From NCBI GenBank assembly GCA_002471575.1, contig DKQG01000046.1, positions 62,001 to 126,000 of the forward strand: a DNA stretch of 64,000 nucleotides, written 5' to 3'. This document shows positions 34,371 to 43,109 of this stretch, in pieces. Position numbers and translations under genes: made by a program. Below the pieces are notes generated by a model, which made no database searches, was not told the DNA's origin, and saw only the letters and a program-made list of their open reading frames with translations. Numbering within the stretch: the stretch's first letter is position 1; the number at the start of each line of letters is the position of its first letter. Origin of the DNA: Alphaproteobacteria bacterium UBA7314 (GTDB lineage Bacteria > Pseudomonadota > Alphaproteobacteria > MPNO01 > UBA830).

Positions 34371-36110
34371 TTATTGCTGGCGCAGGCGTTCTGTCTCGAG
34401 GTCGTTTACGGAAAGCGGCTTTCCTGAGATCGCAACACCGAACAAATCACGCGCCTCGTCGGTCGTATAACGGCCCAAACTTACATCTTCGAGGACATCC
34501 TCCGGCGACCTTTTTTTCGGATCGCCGTATCCCCCTCCACCGGGTGTACAGACATGAACGCGATCACCCGGACCGAGTGCTATATCCTGCTCTTTCGAGA
34601 AATGTTCGGGTGTATGAGCTTTCCCGGAACGCCAGACCGTTACCTTGTTTGTGGCACCGTCCATACCACCCAGCGCTCCCTGAGGACCGACCCGGCCGTG
34701 ATCCATGACGAAGCTCGCCTGCGCGGTACCGCGCCTTACCTCGACGTCATACTCCAATCCAAACCCGCCGCGGCGACGACCAGCACCGCCCGATCCTTCG
34801 TGAAGTGCGTAGCGATGGAAGAGGACCGGAAACGCCTGCTCCATGATCTCCACCGGCGGCGCCTTGGAGATACCGATTGTGGAACATCCGTTGGAGAGTC
34901 CGTCGTGGTCGGCATTACCGCCGTACCCGCCACCGGATATCTGATACATGACGTAGTCGCGCCCGCGTTCCGGATCATTACCACCAAGCGCGAAGTTTCC
35001 GCTGGTTCCGGCGGGAGCTGCAGTAACGCGATCGGGTAGCGCATCAGCAAGAGCCGCGAAAACAGCTTCCGCGATCCGCTGCGACACCTCGGCGGCACAG
35101 CCCGATACCGGCCTGGGATAACGCGCATCCAGAAATGTGCCGGTGGGTTCGATGATGTTGAGAGGCTCGAACGCGCCGGCGCTGATAGGAACCTCCGGAA
35201 AGATATGCCGCATTGCGAGATAGACAGAGCTGTGCGTCGTCGCCAGCACCGAGTTCATCGGACCAAGGCACGGCGGGCTGGAGCCACCAAAATCGAATGT
35301 TAGCTCATCGCCTTCCGAGGTGATCGAGAGGTTGATCTCAAGGGGCTCGTTCACCACGCCGTCGCTGTCGACAATCGCCGTCGAGCAGTAAATACCGTCC
35401 GGCATGCCACTGATATAGGACCGCATCTGGGTTGCCGCCCGCACCCGCAATTCGGCAATCGCTTCCGAAACCGTCTCGTCGCCGTAACGGTCGAGCAGCG
35501 CGTTCAGGCGTTCTTCGCCGACAAGCAGTGCCGCCGCCTGCGCTTTCACGTCACCGATGCGTTGATCAGCAACCCGGATGTTGGAGCAGATTATGGCGTA
35601 GATCTCCTCGTCCAGTACACCTTCCTTGAACAGGCGAACTGGCGGCAGCCGCAACCCTTCCTGTTCAACCGCGGTGGCAGAAGCGGAAAACCCGCCCGGC
35701 ACCGATCCACCCGTATCGGGCCAGTGACCTGTGTTGGACAACCAACAGAAGATTTCCCCTTTGCGATAGAATGGCCGGGCGAAGCGTACATCCATCAAAT
35801 GGGTACCGCCGAGATACGGATCGTTGACGATATAGATGTCATCCGGTTTCGGCGCTGCCACCGTTCCTTGGGCGATCATCTCGATCAGGGTACGCGTCGA
35901 GTACTGCATGGTGCCGACAAAAACCGGCAAGCCGCCGGCGCCCTGGGCAATCAGTGCGCCGTCCTCAGCCGAATAGATCCCGTCGGACCGGTCGTTGGCC
36001 TCCGCGATAACGGGGGAGAACGCGGCCCTCGAAAAACTGAGGTCCATTTCGTCGCAGACCTGTTGCAGACCTGCCTGAATAACACTGAGGGTGATTGGGT
36101 CGATGCTCAT
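34371..36110 (-). CDS. hyuB: Hydantoinase/5-oxoprolinase B-type subunit (HyuB)
   Basis: The 579-residue protein belongs to the HyuB family of ATP-dependent ring-opening amidohydrolases (N-methylhydantoinase B). Family landmarks are MSIDPITLSVIQAGLQQ at the start, NDPYLGGTHLMD near residue 115, and the C-terminal RRGGFGLEYDVEVRRG and VCTPGGGGYGDP. ATG 36110 overlaps the TGA of hyuA by four bases; the longer frame would sit inside hyuA. With HyuA it would open a lactam or hydantoin ring at the expense of ATP, but oxoprolinase-like or acetone-carboxylase-like chemistry cannot be excluded. Confidence 0.88.
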   Translation of the reverse strand: MSIDPITLSVIQAGLQQVCDEMDLSFSRAAFSPVIAEANDRSDGIYSAEDGALIAQGAGGLPVFVGTMQYSTRTLIEMIAQGTVAAPKPDDIYIVNDPYLGGTHLMDVRFARPFYRKGEIFCWLSNTGHWPDTGGSVPGGFSASATAVEQEGLRLPPVRLFKEGVLDEEIYAIICSNIRVADQRIGDVKAQAAALLVGEERLNALLDRYGDETVSEAIAELRVRAATQMRSYISGMPDGIYCSTAIVDSDGVVNEPLEINLSITSEGDELTFDFGGSSPPCLGPMNSVLATTHSSVYLAMRHIFPEVPISAGAFEPLNIIEPTGTFLDARYPRPVSGCAAEVSQRIAEAVFAALADALPDRVTAAPAGTSGNFALGGNDPERGRDYVMYQISGGGYGGNADHDGLSNGCSTIGISKAPPVEIMEQAFPVLFHRYALHEGSGGAGRRRGGFGLEYDVEVRRGTAQASFVMDHGRVGPQGALGGMDGATNKVTVWRSGKAHTPEHFSKEQDIALGPGDRVHVCTPGGGGYGDPKKRSPEDVLEDVSLGRYTTDEARDLFGVAISGKPLSVNDLETERLRQQ

Positions 36111-38167
36111 GTGAGGCCCCCTATCGTGATGATGATATTGCCGTCCGCATCGCCGTCCGCGTAATCGCCCGGTTCGAGAACCGTGGTACAATCCATCTGC
36201 TCGATGATCGCCGGCCCTTCTAGATGCAGGTCGGCGGGCAGATAATCACGCCAATAGATTGGCGTATCCTTCCATTTACCGTCAAAATAGACATCACGCC
36301 GTTCGGTCTCCGCCTCCTTCAAGGCCGACTTGCGCCCTTCTGGATCTATCAGGGTCGACAAATCCAGCGCTGACCGTTTGCCAATTACCGAGGTGTTGAC
36401 GTTGACGAGGCTGGCACGGATTTCTTGAAGCTCGACGCGGAAGCGTCTGAAATACGCCTCTTCAAACGCCGATAGCAGGTCTTCTACGGTGGGTGCTGCC
36501 GTATCCAGATCAACCCGAAGGACGTGTGTTTGGCCGACGAACTGCATATCGACGCTGAACAGCCGACTGACTTCGCTAATCTCAATTTTTTCGCCATTGA
36601 TCAGCCTCTCGCCCTCTTCAATCTGCCGCGCGAAGACCGCGTGCACTTCTTTGATATCCACAGCGTCCAGCGGTTTGTTAATCGTGTTGACGAAGTCGTG
36701 ACGCAAATCTGCGACAACGCAGCCTAGCGCATTAGTGATGCCGGGGCGCGCCGGGATAAGAACGCGAGGCACGGCTAGCTCTCGCGCGAGAGCCGTCGCA
36801 TGCAGGGGTCCCGCGCCGCCAAAGGCGAACAGCACGAAGTCTCGTGGATCGGCACCCAAAGAGAGAGAAACCATACGAATGGCGCCAGCCATTTTGGTGT
36901 TGGCAATGCGCACCACTGCCTCAGCAGCACTAACCGCATCCATGCCGAGGGTCTGACCAAGTTCTCGCTCGAAAATTTCCGAGACCTGTTCGATCGTCAC
37001 CGAGGTCTCAAGCGATTTGAACTTTCCGGGGTTCAGCCGTCCCAAAAGAAGGTTTGCATCCGATATGGTCGGCTGGATACCACCGCGGCCATAGCAGATC
37101 GGGCCGGGCGCGGCGCCGGCACTTTCCGGTCCGACCTCCAGAAGACCGCCAGTATTGATCCGGGCGATAGAGCCTCCGCCCGCGCCCACGGTTCGGACAT
37201 CGACCATTGGGACATGAATGGGCATCGCGTATTCGATCTCGATCTCGTTCGAGATTGCCGGTTCCGCATCCAAAATCAAGGCGACGTCGGAGGAGGTTCC
37301 TCCCATATCGTAGGTCAGAAGGTTTGGGAAACCGGCCCGGCTGCCGGTATAGGCCGCCGCCTTCACGCCTGATGCAGGTCCCGACATCACGGTCTTGGCC
37401 GCCTCCCTCGAGACAAGGCGCGATGAGACCATGCCGCCATTTCCGTTCATGACGAGAACTTCCCCGCCGTAGCCGTTCGAGGCAAGTTCTTTGACGAGCT
37501 GGCGGATATAGACCTCCAGCAACGGCTGGACGGAGGCGTTGACTGCCGCCGTGACCCCGCGCTCGAATTCACGACTTTCGGAAAGGAGGGAATGACCCAT
37601 CGTAACATGGTCATTCGGCCAGATTTCCCGGACCAGTTCGCCGGCGCGCAGTTCGTGATCGGGATTAGCGTATGCGTGAAGAAAATGGATAACGACAGAC
37701 TCGCAGCCCTGATCCAGCAGCCGGTTCGCCGCAGCCACCACATCCTCTTCCCGGAGCGGTGTCACAACCCGGCCCTCTGCATCCATACGTTCTTCGACTT
37801 CAAGTCGCAGGTCGCGCGGTATGATCGGTGTGAATTCTCCCCGCATGCCGTAGGCGTCCGGCCGGGTCCGGCGTCCGAGTTCCAGAACATCCCGAAAGCC
37901 CTCGGTCGTGATCAACCCCGTGCGGCTTAATTTCCGTTCGAGAACAGCGTTTGTCGTCGTGGTCGTGCCATGCACGATCAGATCGATGGACGCCAGGTCC
38001 GCCGCTGCTTCCTCGAGCGCCGAAAGCGCCCCAAAAGCTTGATTATCAAGCGTGCTAGGCACTTTCGAGAGCCGGACATCGCTATTGCCAGGATCGAGCA
38101 GGATCAAATCTGTAAAGGTCCCGCCGACATCGACGCCGACTATTTTTCCTGTGTTTTTTTGCGGCAT
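36107..38167 (-). CDS. hyuA: Hydantoinase/5-oxoprolinase A-type subunit (HyuA)
   Basis: The 686-residue protein is the ATP-binding partner of HyuB, with an actin/hexokinase-like N-terminal phosphate loop VGVDVGGTFTDL at residues 10-21, then IVHGTTTTTNAVLER and a central YDMGGTSSDVALI near residue 285. ATG 38167 follows GAGG; a longer in-frame ATG would add 21 residues across a regulatory palindrome. The operator-like sequence at 38193-38212 lies 26-45 bases upstream and also occurs in front of the molybdenum-hydroxylase operon and korA, so hyuAB probably belongs to that regulon. Confidence 0.88.
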   Translation of the reverse strand: MPQKNTGKIVGVDVGGTFTDLILLDPGNSDVRLSKVPSTLDNQAFGALSALEEAAADLASIDLIVHGTTTTTNAVLERKLSRTGLITTEGFRDVLELGRRTRPDAYGMRGEFTPIIPRDLRLEVEERMDAEGRVVTPLREEDVVAAANRLLDQGCESVVIHFLHAYANPDHELRAGELVREIWPNDHVTMGHSLLSESREFERGVTAAVNASVQPLLEVYIRQLVKELASNGYGGEVLVMNGNGGMVSSRLVSREAAKTVMSGPASGVKAAAYTGSRAGFPNLLTYDMGGTSSDVALILDAEPAISNEIEIEYAMPIHVPMVDVRTVGAGGGSIARINTGGLLEVGPESAGAAPGPICYGRGGIQPTISDANLLLGRLNPGKFKSLETSVTIEQVSEIFERELGQTLGMDAVSAAEAVVRIANTKMAGAIRMVSLSLGADPRDFVLFAFGGAGPLHATALARELAVPRVLIPARPGITNALGCVVADLRHDFVNTINKPLDAVDIKEVHAVFARQIEEGERLINGEKIEISEVSRLFSVDMQFVGQTHVLRVDLDTAAPTVEDLLSAFEEAYFRRFRVELQEIRASLVNVNTSVIGKRSALDLSTLIDPEGRKSALKEAETERRDVYFDGKWKDTPIYWRDYLPADLHLEGPAIIEQMDCTTVLEPGDYADGDADGNIIITIGGLT

Positions 38168-38192
38168 CGCCAAGAATCCTCGTAGAGCAAAA

Positions 38193-38212
38193 CTTGTTTG
38201 TATACAAATGAT
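38193..38212. promoter_or_regulatory. Shared operator-like site 1 (upstream of hyuA)
   Basis: The 20 bases CTTGTTTGTATACAAATGAT contain the perfect 12-bp palindrome TTTGTATACAAA (38197-38208). The same pattern, with the dyad centre at the same offset, lies at 49124-49143 and 49328-49347. The form TTGT-N-TACAA is typical of GntR-family operators. No GntR gene is in the window. Confidence 0.65.
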
Positions 38213-38417
38213 TTTGTCATCGCCTGTCAATCCCGTTGCGGCCCGAAATTCGGCCGATTTTCAACTACCGGGTTATCGTCAGAACTGCCAAAAACGTCAC
38301 GTGAACAGCAAAGAAGCTGGGCGCCAAATCTCGTTCCAAACTGAGATATCCGCGCTGAGTCATAGCCGGGAACATCTGGGCAATCGGCATTTGCGGCAAT
38401 GTCAAACCGGAGCGCGG

Positions 38418-39071
38418 TCACAATACCTCCCCTGCGGAAACAATCCCGGAACTGGCATAGTCCCGTTTTCGGCGCCGATTAGCCACCATGAATATTCCTG
38501 CGTTTACCAGCAAAATGGCTGTGGCCGGTTCCGGCATCGCCACGACGTCCAGTCCACCCTGAGGGAATGTCTGCCAGTACTCGTCGACGTCGACGGCGCC
38601 AACCCTGAACCAGTTCACGTCCAACATTGTAAATTGTAATACGTCGTGCTTCAGGAGCGATCAGTTCAGCTTCGCCAAAAATCCCGCCGAAAGCCTCCCC
38701 CATAGCGCCGATGGCAGGGGTGTTTCCGGTGAAAATACCTGAGAGTTGGCCGGTTAGTGCAGCGCCAATAAACAGCTCGGCGATAAGGTTGAGTGAAGTC
38801 AAGCTATCGACGATACCGGGCTACAACGAAGCTGCCATCTCAACCGGGCCGAAATCAGTCCCGTCTGGAGTTATGATCAGGCCTGTTGTTTCAGGAATTG
38901 AGAAACGGATGAGCAATGCTGAGTCCATCGGCGCGGCGAGAGAAAGATTGAGGCGTTAGTGTCGAAACCATCACCGAAAAACAATATTTGAGCGGCGGAT
39001 GCGGGCTGAGAAATGCCAAACCCAAACACCGCGACCTCGGCGATTGAATACCGTCGGATTAACCTGAACAC
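38418..39071 (-). pseudogene. Decayed exported PEP-CTERM protein
   Basis: Read leftwards from GTG 39071, which follows GGGAGG at good spacing, the first frame gives a signal peptide ending ISQPASAAQ and a short mature start. Around 38930 the reading continues in another frame (APMDSALLIRFSIPETTG, then GLIITPDGTDFGPVEMAASL) until a TAG. The same frame then goes on as IAELFIGAALTGQLSG to a glycine-rich segment. A further frame change near 38630 leads to VAMPEPATAILLVNAG followed by NRRRKR. That end is a textbook PEP-CTERM sorting tail: PEP, one membrane helix, basic cluster. At least two frameshifts and one stop break the gene, which would have coded about 210 residues. No exosortase gene is visible. 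Confidence 0.65.
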
Positions 39072-39194
39072 GATTGCGCCTCCCTGCTTTAGCGGCTTCT
39101 GGGCAGAGCCATTTAGGCAGGGACAGTCTGAGTCATGGCACCCGGGTACCGAAAGCGATATGACCAAACTGTTTAATCACCGTTTCGCGGCCAC

Positions 39195-39779
39195 CTATCG
39201 CTGTCCGTCTTCACCGACCATTTCCCTGGTCGTCAGCCCGCCAACCCGCGGGAAGGGCCGACCCGAATCCGTCACCGAAATCGCCACCAGGATTTCATTC
39301 GCCCGCGGAGCGTCGGCGAGGCGGACTTCCATTCCATCGAAATGGCTGCGCACATAAGCCGCATCCTTGTGGCCCAGCGGGATATCGATCGGCGTGCCGG
39401 GCCCGCCTAGTTTCTTGACCGACGGCACCAAGGCCGCGCCTTTTTCGACCTCCTTGCGCAGCGGCGCGCCCAGCTTCGGGTGCAGGATCGCTGCGGCATG
39501 TTCCCATTCGCCGTTCTCGCCGATAATCGCGGCCTTGCCATAGCTTTCGGCTTCCTCGGGCTTAATGCCGAGCGCATCCACGCACATCTTGCCGAGGGTC
39601 TGACCCAACTCCGCGCCGATTTCCATCAACTCCGTCAAGTCCTCTTCGTATTTTCCGGCAAACGGATTCTCTATGACGGCCAGCGCCGCTGCTTTGCGTG
39701 TAGGCGGAGACACCGCTTTGCCAATGTCTCGGCGGGTTTCTTCCACGATCACGGACGTTTTACGGATGTTGGCTGGCAT
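39195..39779 (-). CDS. DUF1185 (amino-acid-synthesis family, PF06684) protein, copy 1
   Basis: The 194-residue protein matches the PF06684 family, whose structure has been solved but whose reaction is unproven. Conserved segments are NPFAGKYEEDLTEL, YGKAAIIGENGEWEHAAAI, the VPSVKKLGGPGTPIDIPLGHK loop and the end VGEDGQR. It lies divergently from a molybdenum-hydroxylase large subunit. A second member, at 42.5 kb, shares all these segments. Neighbouring genes (UPF0280, HNR-like) suggest a role in N-heterocycle breakdown rather than amino-acid synthesis; this is inference. Confidence 0.8.
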   Translation of the reverse strand: MPANIRKTSVIVEETRRDIGKAVSPPTRKAAALAVIENPFAGKYEEDLTELMEIGAELGQTLGKMCVDALGIKPEEAESYGKAAIIGENGEWEHAAAILHPKLGAPLRKEVEKGAALVPSVKKLGGPGTPIDIPLGHKDAAYVRSHFDGMEVRLADAPRANEILVAISVTDSGRPFPRVGGLTTREMVGEDGQR

Positions 39780-39883
39780 GGCGCGCTCCCGGTCATTTTA
39801 TCTCATTTATGGCTATACAACGGTTATGCCCTCGCTGTTCGAAGTCAATAGCGGCGCATGGTAAGAGCGTTATGCGTTTTTGA

Positions 39884-39903
39884 CGGATTGCGCGGGCAAT
39901 CCG
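39884..39903. promoter_or_regulatory. Inverted repeat upstream of the lone molybdenum-hydroxylase gene
   Basis: CGGATTGC at 39884-39891 and GCAATCCG at 39896-39903 form a perfect 8-bp inverted repeat around GCGG, 47-66 bases before ATG 39951. It may be an operator or a leader hairpin; no T-run follows it. It does not resemble the TTGTTTGT-type site found at the neighbouring operons. Confidence 0.4.
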
Positions 39904-39950
39904 CTCTGTTAAATTGAGATATCGTCACCCTCATCAGAGAGCCCGAAGAC

Positions 39951-42290
39951 ATGCCCGACGACGCCGTCCTGGATACCCTTAAATTCGGCATTGGCCAGCC
40001 CGTGCTTCGCACGGAAGACCCGAAACTGTTGACCGGCCGCGGCACCTACGCTGACGATTACAGTGCCGAAGGCCAAGCCTATTGTGCTTTTCTGCGATCA
40101 CCCATCGCACACGGAAACATTGCCGGTATCGATATTTCCGCCGCAGAAACCGCCGACGGCGTCATCGCGGTGATCACCGGACAGGATCTCCGGGATGCGG
40201 GCGTCAAGGATATCCCCTGTCCGATCAGCGTCAAGAGCCGCGACGGCTCTGCCGCCGTCGTGCCACCCCGTCCTGCGATGGCGATTGGGCAAGTGAAGCA
40301 CGTCGGGGAGCCGGTTGCTGCAGTGATTGCCAAAACCGCCGCTCAGGCGCGCGACGCGGCGGAGTTGATCGTGCTCGACATCGAAGGTCTACCGTCCGTG
40401 TCCGATCCGGTCGCCGCTGAGAAAGACGGCGCACCACAGGTCTGGGAACAGGCGCCGGGTAATACCTGCCTCGATTTCCAGTGGGGCGACGACGCTGCGG
40501 TCGAAAAAGCGTTCTCTGAGGCCGCGCATGTCACAAAGGTCGAACTAACCAATACACGGGTCGTCGTTAGTGCGATGGAACCGCGCGCGACGGTCGCTGA
40601 ATACGATTCTGCCGCCGACAAATTTACGCTTCATGTCGGCACTCAAGGCGTGGCTGGGTATCGGGGTGCAATGTGTAACATGCTGCGCGTCGAGCCTGAA
40701 AATATGCGGATCATCTCGAAAGAAGTCGGCGGCTCCTTCGGTATGAAGGGAAGCGCTTTCAATGAAGCGATCGTGGTCCTCCATGCCGCCCGTAAATTTG
40801 GCCGTCCAGTGAAATGGACCGCGGACCGGTCGGAGAGCTTCCTGTCTGATCACCACGGCCGCGCGATGACGTTCGAGCTTGGCCTTGCACTCGACAAGGA
40901 CGGCAATTTCCTAGCGCTCCGCGTCGATGGCGTCGGCGACATGGGTGCCTACCTCACCGCTATGGGGCCGTGGCCCGCAACAATGGTCACCAGCCGTAAC
41001 ATCATCAGCGTCTATAAGACGCCGGCGATTTCCTACAACGCCAAATGCATCTTCACCAACACCGTGCCGACCGGCCCCTATCGCGGCGCTGGGCGGCCGG
41101 AATCGAAGTTCTTCCTCGAACGCCTGATTGATAAGGCGGCGGAGGAGATGGGCATCGACCGAATTGAATTACGCCGCCGCAACCTGATTAGCCCCGACAT
41201 GCTGCCGCATGAAACGCCGGTAGATCTGACTTACGACTCCGGCGAATTCGAAACGATCATGGACATGTGTCTCGATCGGGCCGACTACTCAGGTTACGCG
41301 GCGCGAAAGGAGGCTTCCGAAATAGATGGCAAGATCCGCGGTATTGGTGTCGCGCCGTATCTGGAAACCACAGCGGGCCCCGGTACCGAGCTTGCCGATA
41401 TCCGGTTTGAAGAAGACGGTTCAGTCACGCTTGTCACCGGCAATAAGGATTTTGGTATGGGCCATGCGACCCCGTTCGCGCAGGTTCTGTCCGCCCAACT
41501 GGGCATACCGTTTGAGGCGATCAATTTGGTGCAGTACGATTCTGACGAGATGAGCCCTGGCGCGGGCGGGTCCGGCGGGTCGCGATCCATGATTGCCGCC
41601 AGCGGCGCCATTATCGAATGCGCCGAAACCATCGTCGACAACGGAAAGAAACTCGCCGGCCATTTCCTGGAAGCGGCCGTCGAGGATATCGAGTTCGCCG
41701 ACGGCGTTTTCACGGTCGCAGGTACCGATCGCAATATCGGCATAATGACGTTGGCTGAGAAAGCGCGCGAATTGAGCGGAACAGGCGATCTACCCGACGA
41801 TCTCTCGCACAAGGTAAATCACAATACCGCCCCGATCAGCTTTCCTAACGGTTGCCACGTTGCCGAGGTGGAAATCGATCCCGACACCGGCGTCATCGGC
41901 ATCGACCGCTACACCGTCGTCGACGATTTCGGCGTGGTTGTGAACCCGATGATCGTCGAAGGGCAGGTCCATGGTGGCATTGCCCAGGGTATCGGCCAGG
42001 TGCTAGCAGAAGATACCATATACGACGAAGACGGCCAACTCGTGACCGGCACCTATCTGGACTACCAGCTACCCCGCGCCGACGACATCGCGCATATCGA
42101 ATTCACCACCCACGCGGTGCCGTGCAAGACCAATCCACTGGGGGTCAAGGGTTGCGGGGAGGCTGGAAACGGCGGCTCCTACCCGGTGATCTACAATGCG
42201 ATCATGGATGCCCTGAACGGAAACGGCGGCAAAGAGCTTGGCATACCGGCAACGCCGCAACGGATTTGGCAGGCACTGCAGGGAAACTAG
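39951..42290 (+). CDS. Molybdenum hydroxylase large subunit (CoxL/XdhB type), without partner subunits
   Basis: The 779-residue protein is a full molybdopterin-binding subunit of the xanthine-dehydrogenase/aerobic CO-dehydrogenase family. The N-terminal segment GQPVLRTEDPKLLTGRGTYADD is typical of the CoxL branch. The active-site loop reads GPYRGAGRPES, the form II type, not the AYxCSFR loop of true CO dehydrogenase. The catalytic glutamate is present in VKGCGEAG near the end. Such subunits hydroxylate aromatic or heterocyclic rings next to nitrogen. No FAD or [2Fe-2S] subunit gene is adjacent; the nearest are in the operon at 45.5-49.1 kb. It may borrow those or act with proteins encoded elsewhere. 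Confidence 0.85.
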   Translation: MPDDAVLDTLKFGIGQPVLRTEDPKLLTGRGTYADDYSAEGQAYCAFLRSPIAHGNIAGIDISAAETADGVIAVITGQDLRDAGVKDIPCPISVKSRDGSAAVVPPRPAMAIGQVKHVGEPVAAVIAKTAAQARDAAELIVLDIEGLPSVSDPVAAEKDGAPQVWEQAPGNTCLDFQWGDDAAVEKAFSEAAHVTKVELTNTRVVVSAMEPRATVAEYDSAADKFTLHVGTQGVAGYRGAMCNMLRVEPENMRIISKEVGGSFGMKGSAFNEAIVVLHAARKFGRPVKWTADRSESFLSDHHGRAMTFELGLALDKDGNFLALRVDGVGDMGAYLTAMGPWPATMVTSRNIISVYKTPAISYNAKCIFTNTVPTGPYRGAGRPESKFFLERLIDKAAEEMGIDRIELRRRNLISPDMLPHETPVDLTYDSGEFETIMDMCLDRADYSGYAARKEASEIDGKIRGIGVAPYLETTAGPGTELADIRFEEDGSVTLVTGNKDFGMGHATPFAQVLSAQLGIPFEAINLVQYDSDEMSPGAGGSGGSRSMIAASGAIIECAETIVDNGKKLAGHFLEAAVEDIEFADGVFTVAGTDRNIGIMTLAEKARELSGTGDLPDDLSHKVNHNTAPISFPNGCHVAEVEIDPDTGVIGIDRYTVVDDFGVVVNPMIVEGQVHGGIAQGIGQVLAEDTIYDEDGQLVTGTYLDYQLPRADDIAHIEFTTHAVPCKTNPLGVKGCGEAGNGGSYPVIYNAIMDALNGNGGKELGIPATPQRIWQALQGN

Positions 42291-42466
42291 ATTGAACCTG
42301 AACCCGGTGGCGACAAACCGGTCAGAACAGACTCGCTGACAACCCTCTAATCGGGGAAACACTTAGCAGGTTATTCTCCGGCAAATACGAGTTACCAAAG
42401 CCGGCCAAACGAAACCCTGCGGCGCATACCCACAACGGAGTTTTTTCGTTCGTTTTCGGAAATCGG

Positions 42467-43096
42467 TCAGCGCAGTCCGTCTTCGCCAACCGTATCCTCG
42501 TCTTTCAGCCCGCCCGAACGGGAATAGATTCTCGGGGCATTTGACATCGACTGGATCCAGACGATTTCATTCGCACGCGGCGCATCGTTGATCGAGCACA
42601 CGACGGTGTCGAAATGCGACCGTACATAGGCTGCGTTCGCATGGGCGATTGGCACATCGATAGTGCAGCCGGGACCGCCGACCTTCTTCGTCGACGGGAC
42701 AATAGCTGCCGATTTTTCCATCAGTTGCCGCATGCCGTATCCACCCGGTTCGTGCCACAACGCAGCGTGTTCAAGTTCGCCGTTTTCACCGACAATTGCG
42801 GCCTTTCCATAGGCAACGATGGCATCCGCACCACCCATCACGGCCATCAGTTTTTTCGACATTTCCATGCCCATAGGCTTCAGTTGTTCCATCAGCGGCA
42901 GAATGTCCTCGACATACTGCCCGGCATAGGGGTTGTGGGTGACAGCGGCGATATAGCCCTTAAGTTGCGGGCATTCCGCCGGCGGCCCGAACTCGTGCAG
43001 AACCTCTTCGACGTGCATCACAAATTTGCGGACCTTCACCAAATCGCCGAAATCACCCCCTTCCGTAGTCTCCACCGCAATTCTTCCGTCGTCCAT
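42467..43096 (-). CDS. DUF1185 (PF06684) protein, copy 2
   Basis: The 209-residue paralogue of the protein at 39.2 kb shares NPYAGQYVEDILPLME, YGKAAIVGENGELEHAAL, the VPSTKKVGGPGCTIDVPIAH loop, the AAYVRSHFDTV segment and the final VGEDGLR. ATG 43096 was preferred to an in-frame ATG 69 bases upstream that lies inside the UPF0280 gene. It is the last gene of the CoxM-CoxSL-HNR-UPF0280-DUF1185 operon, with only 13 bases to the preceding gene. Copy 2 has a longer N-terminus than copy 1. The function is not known. Confidence 0.8.
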   Translation of the reverse strand: MDDGRIAVETTEGGDFGDLVKVRKFVMHVEEVLHEFGPPAECPQLKGYIAAVTHNPYAGQYVEDILPLMEQLKPMGMEMSKKLMAVMGGADAIVAYGKAAIVGENGELEHAALWHEPGGYGMRQLMEKSAAIVPSTKKVGGPGCTIDVPIAHANAAYVRSHFDTVVCSINDAPRANEIVWIQSMSNAPRIYSRSGGLKDEDTVGEDGLR

Positions 43097-43109
43097 TGTC
43101 TTTTCCTTC

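Noticed and set aside
39951..42290. Annotation as aerobic carbon-monoxide dehydrogenase CoxL.
   Set aside because: The active-site loop is GPYRGAGR, not the AYxCSFR loop with the copper-binding cysteine of true CO dehydrogenase.
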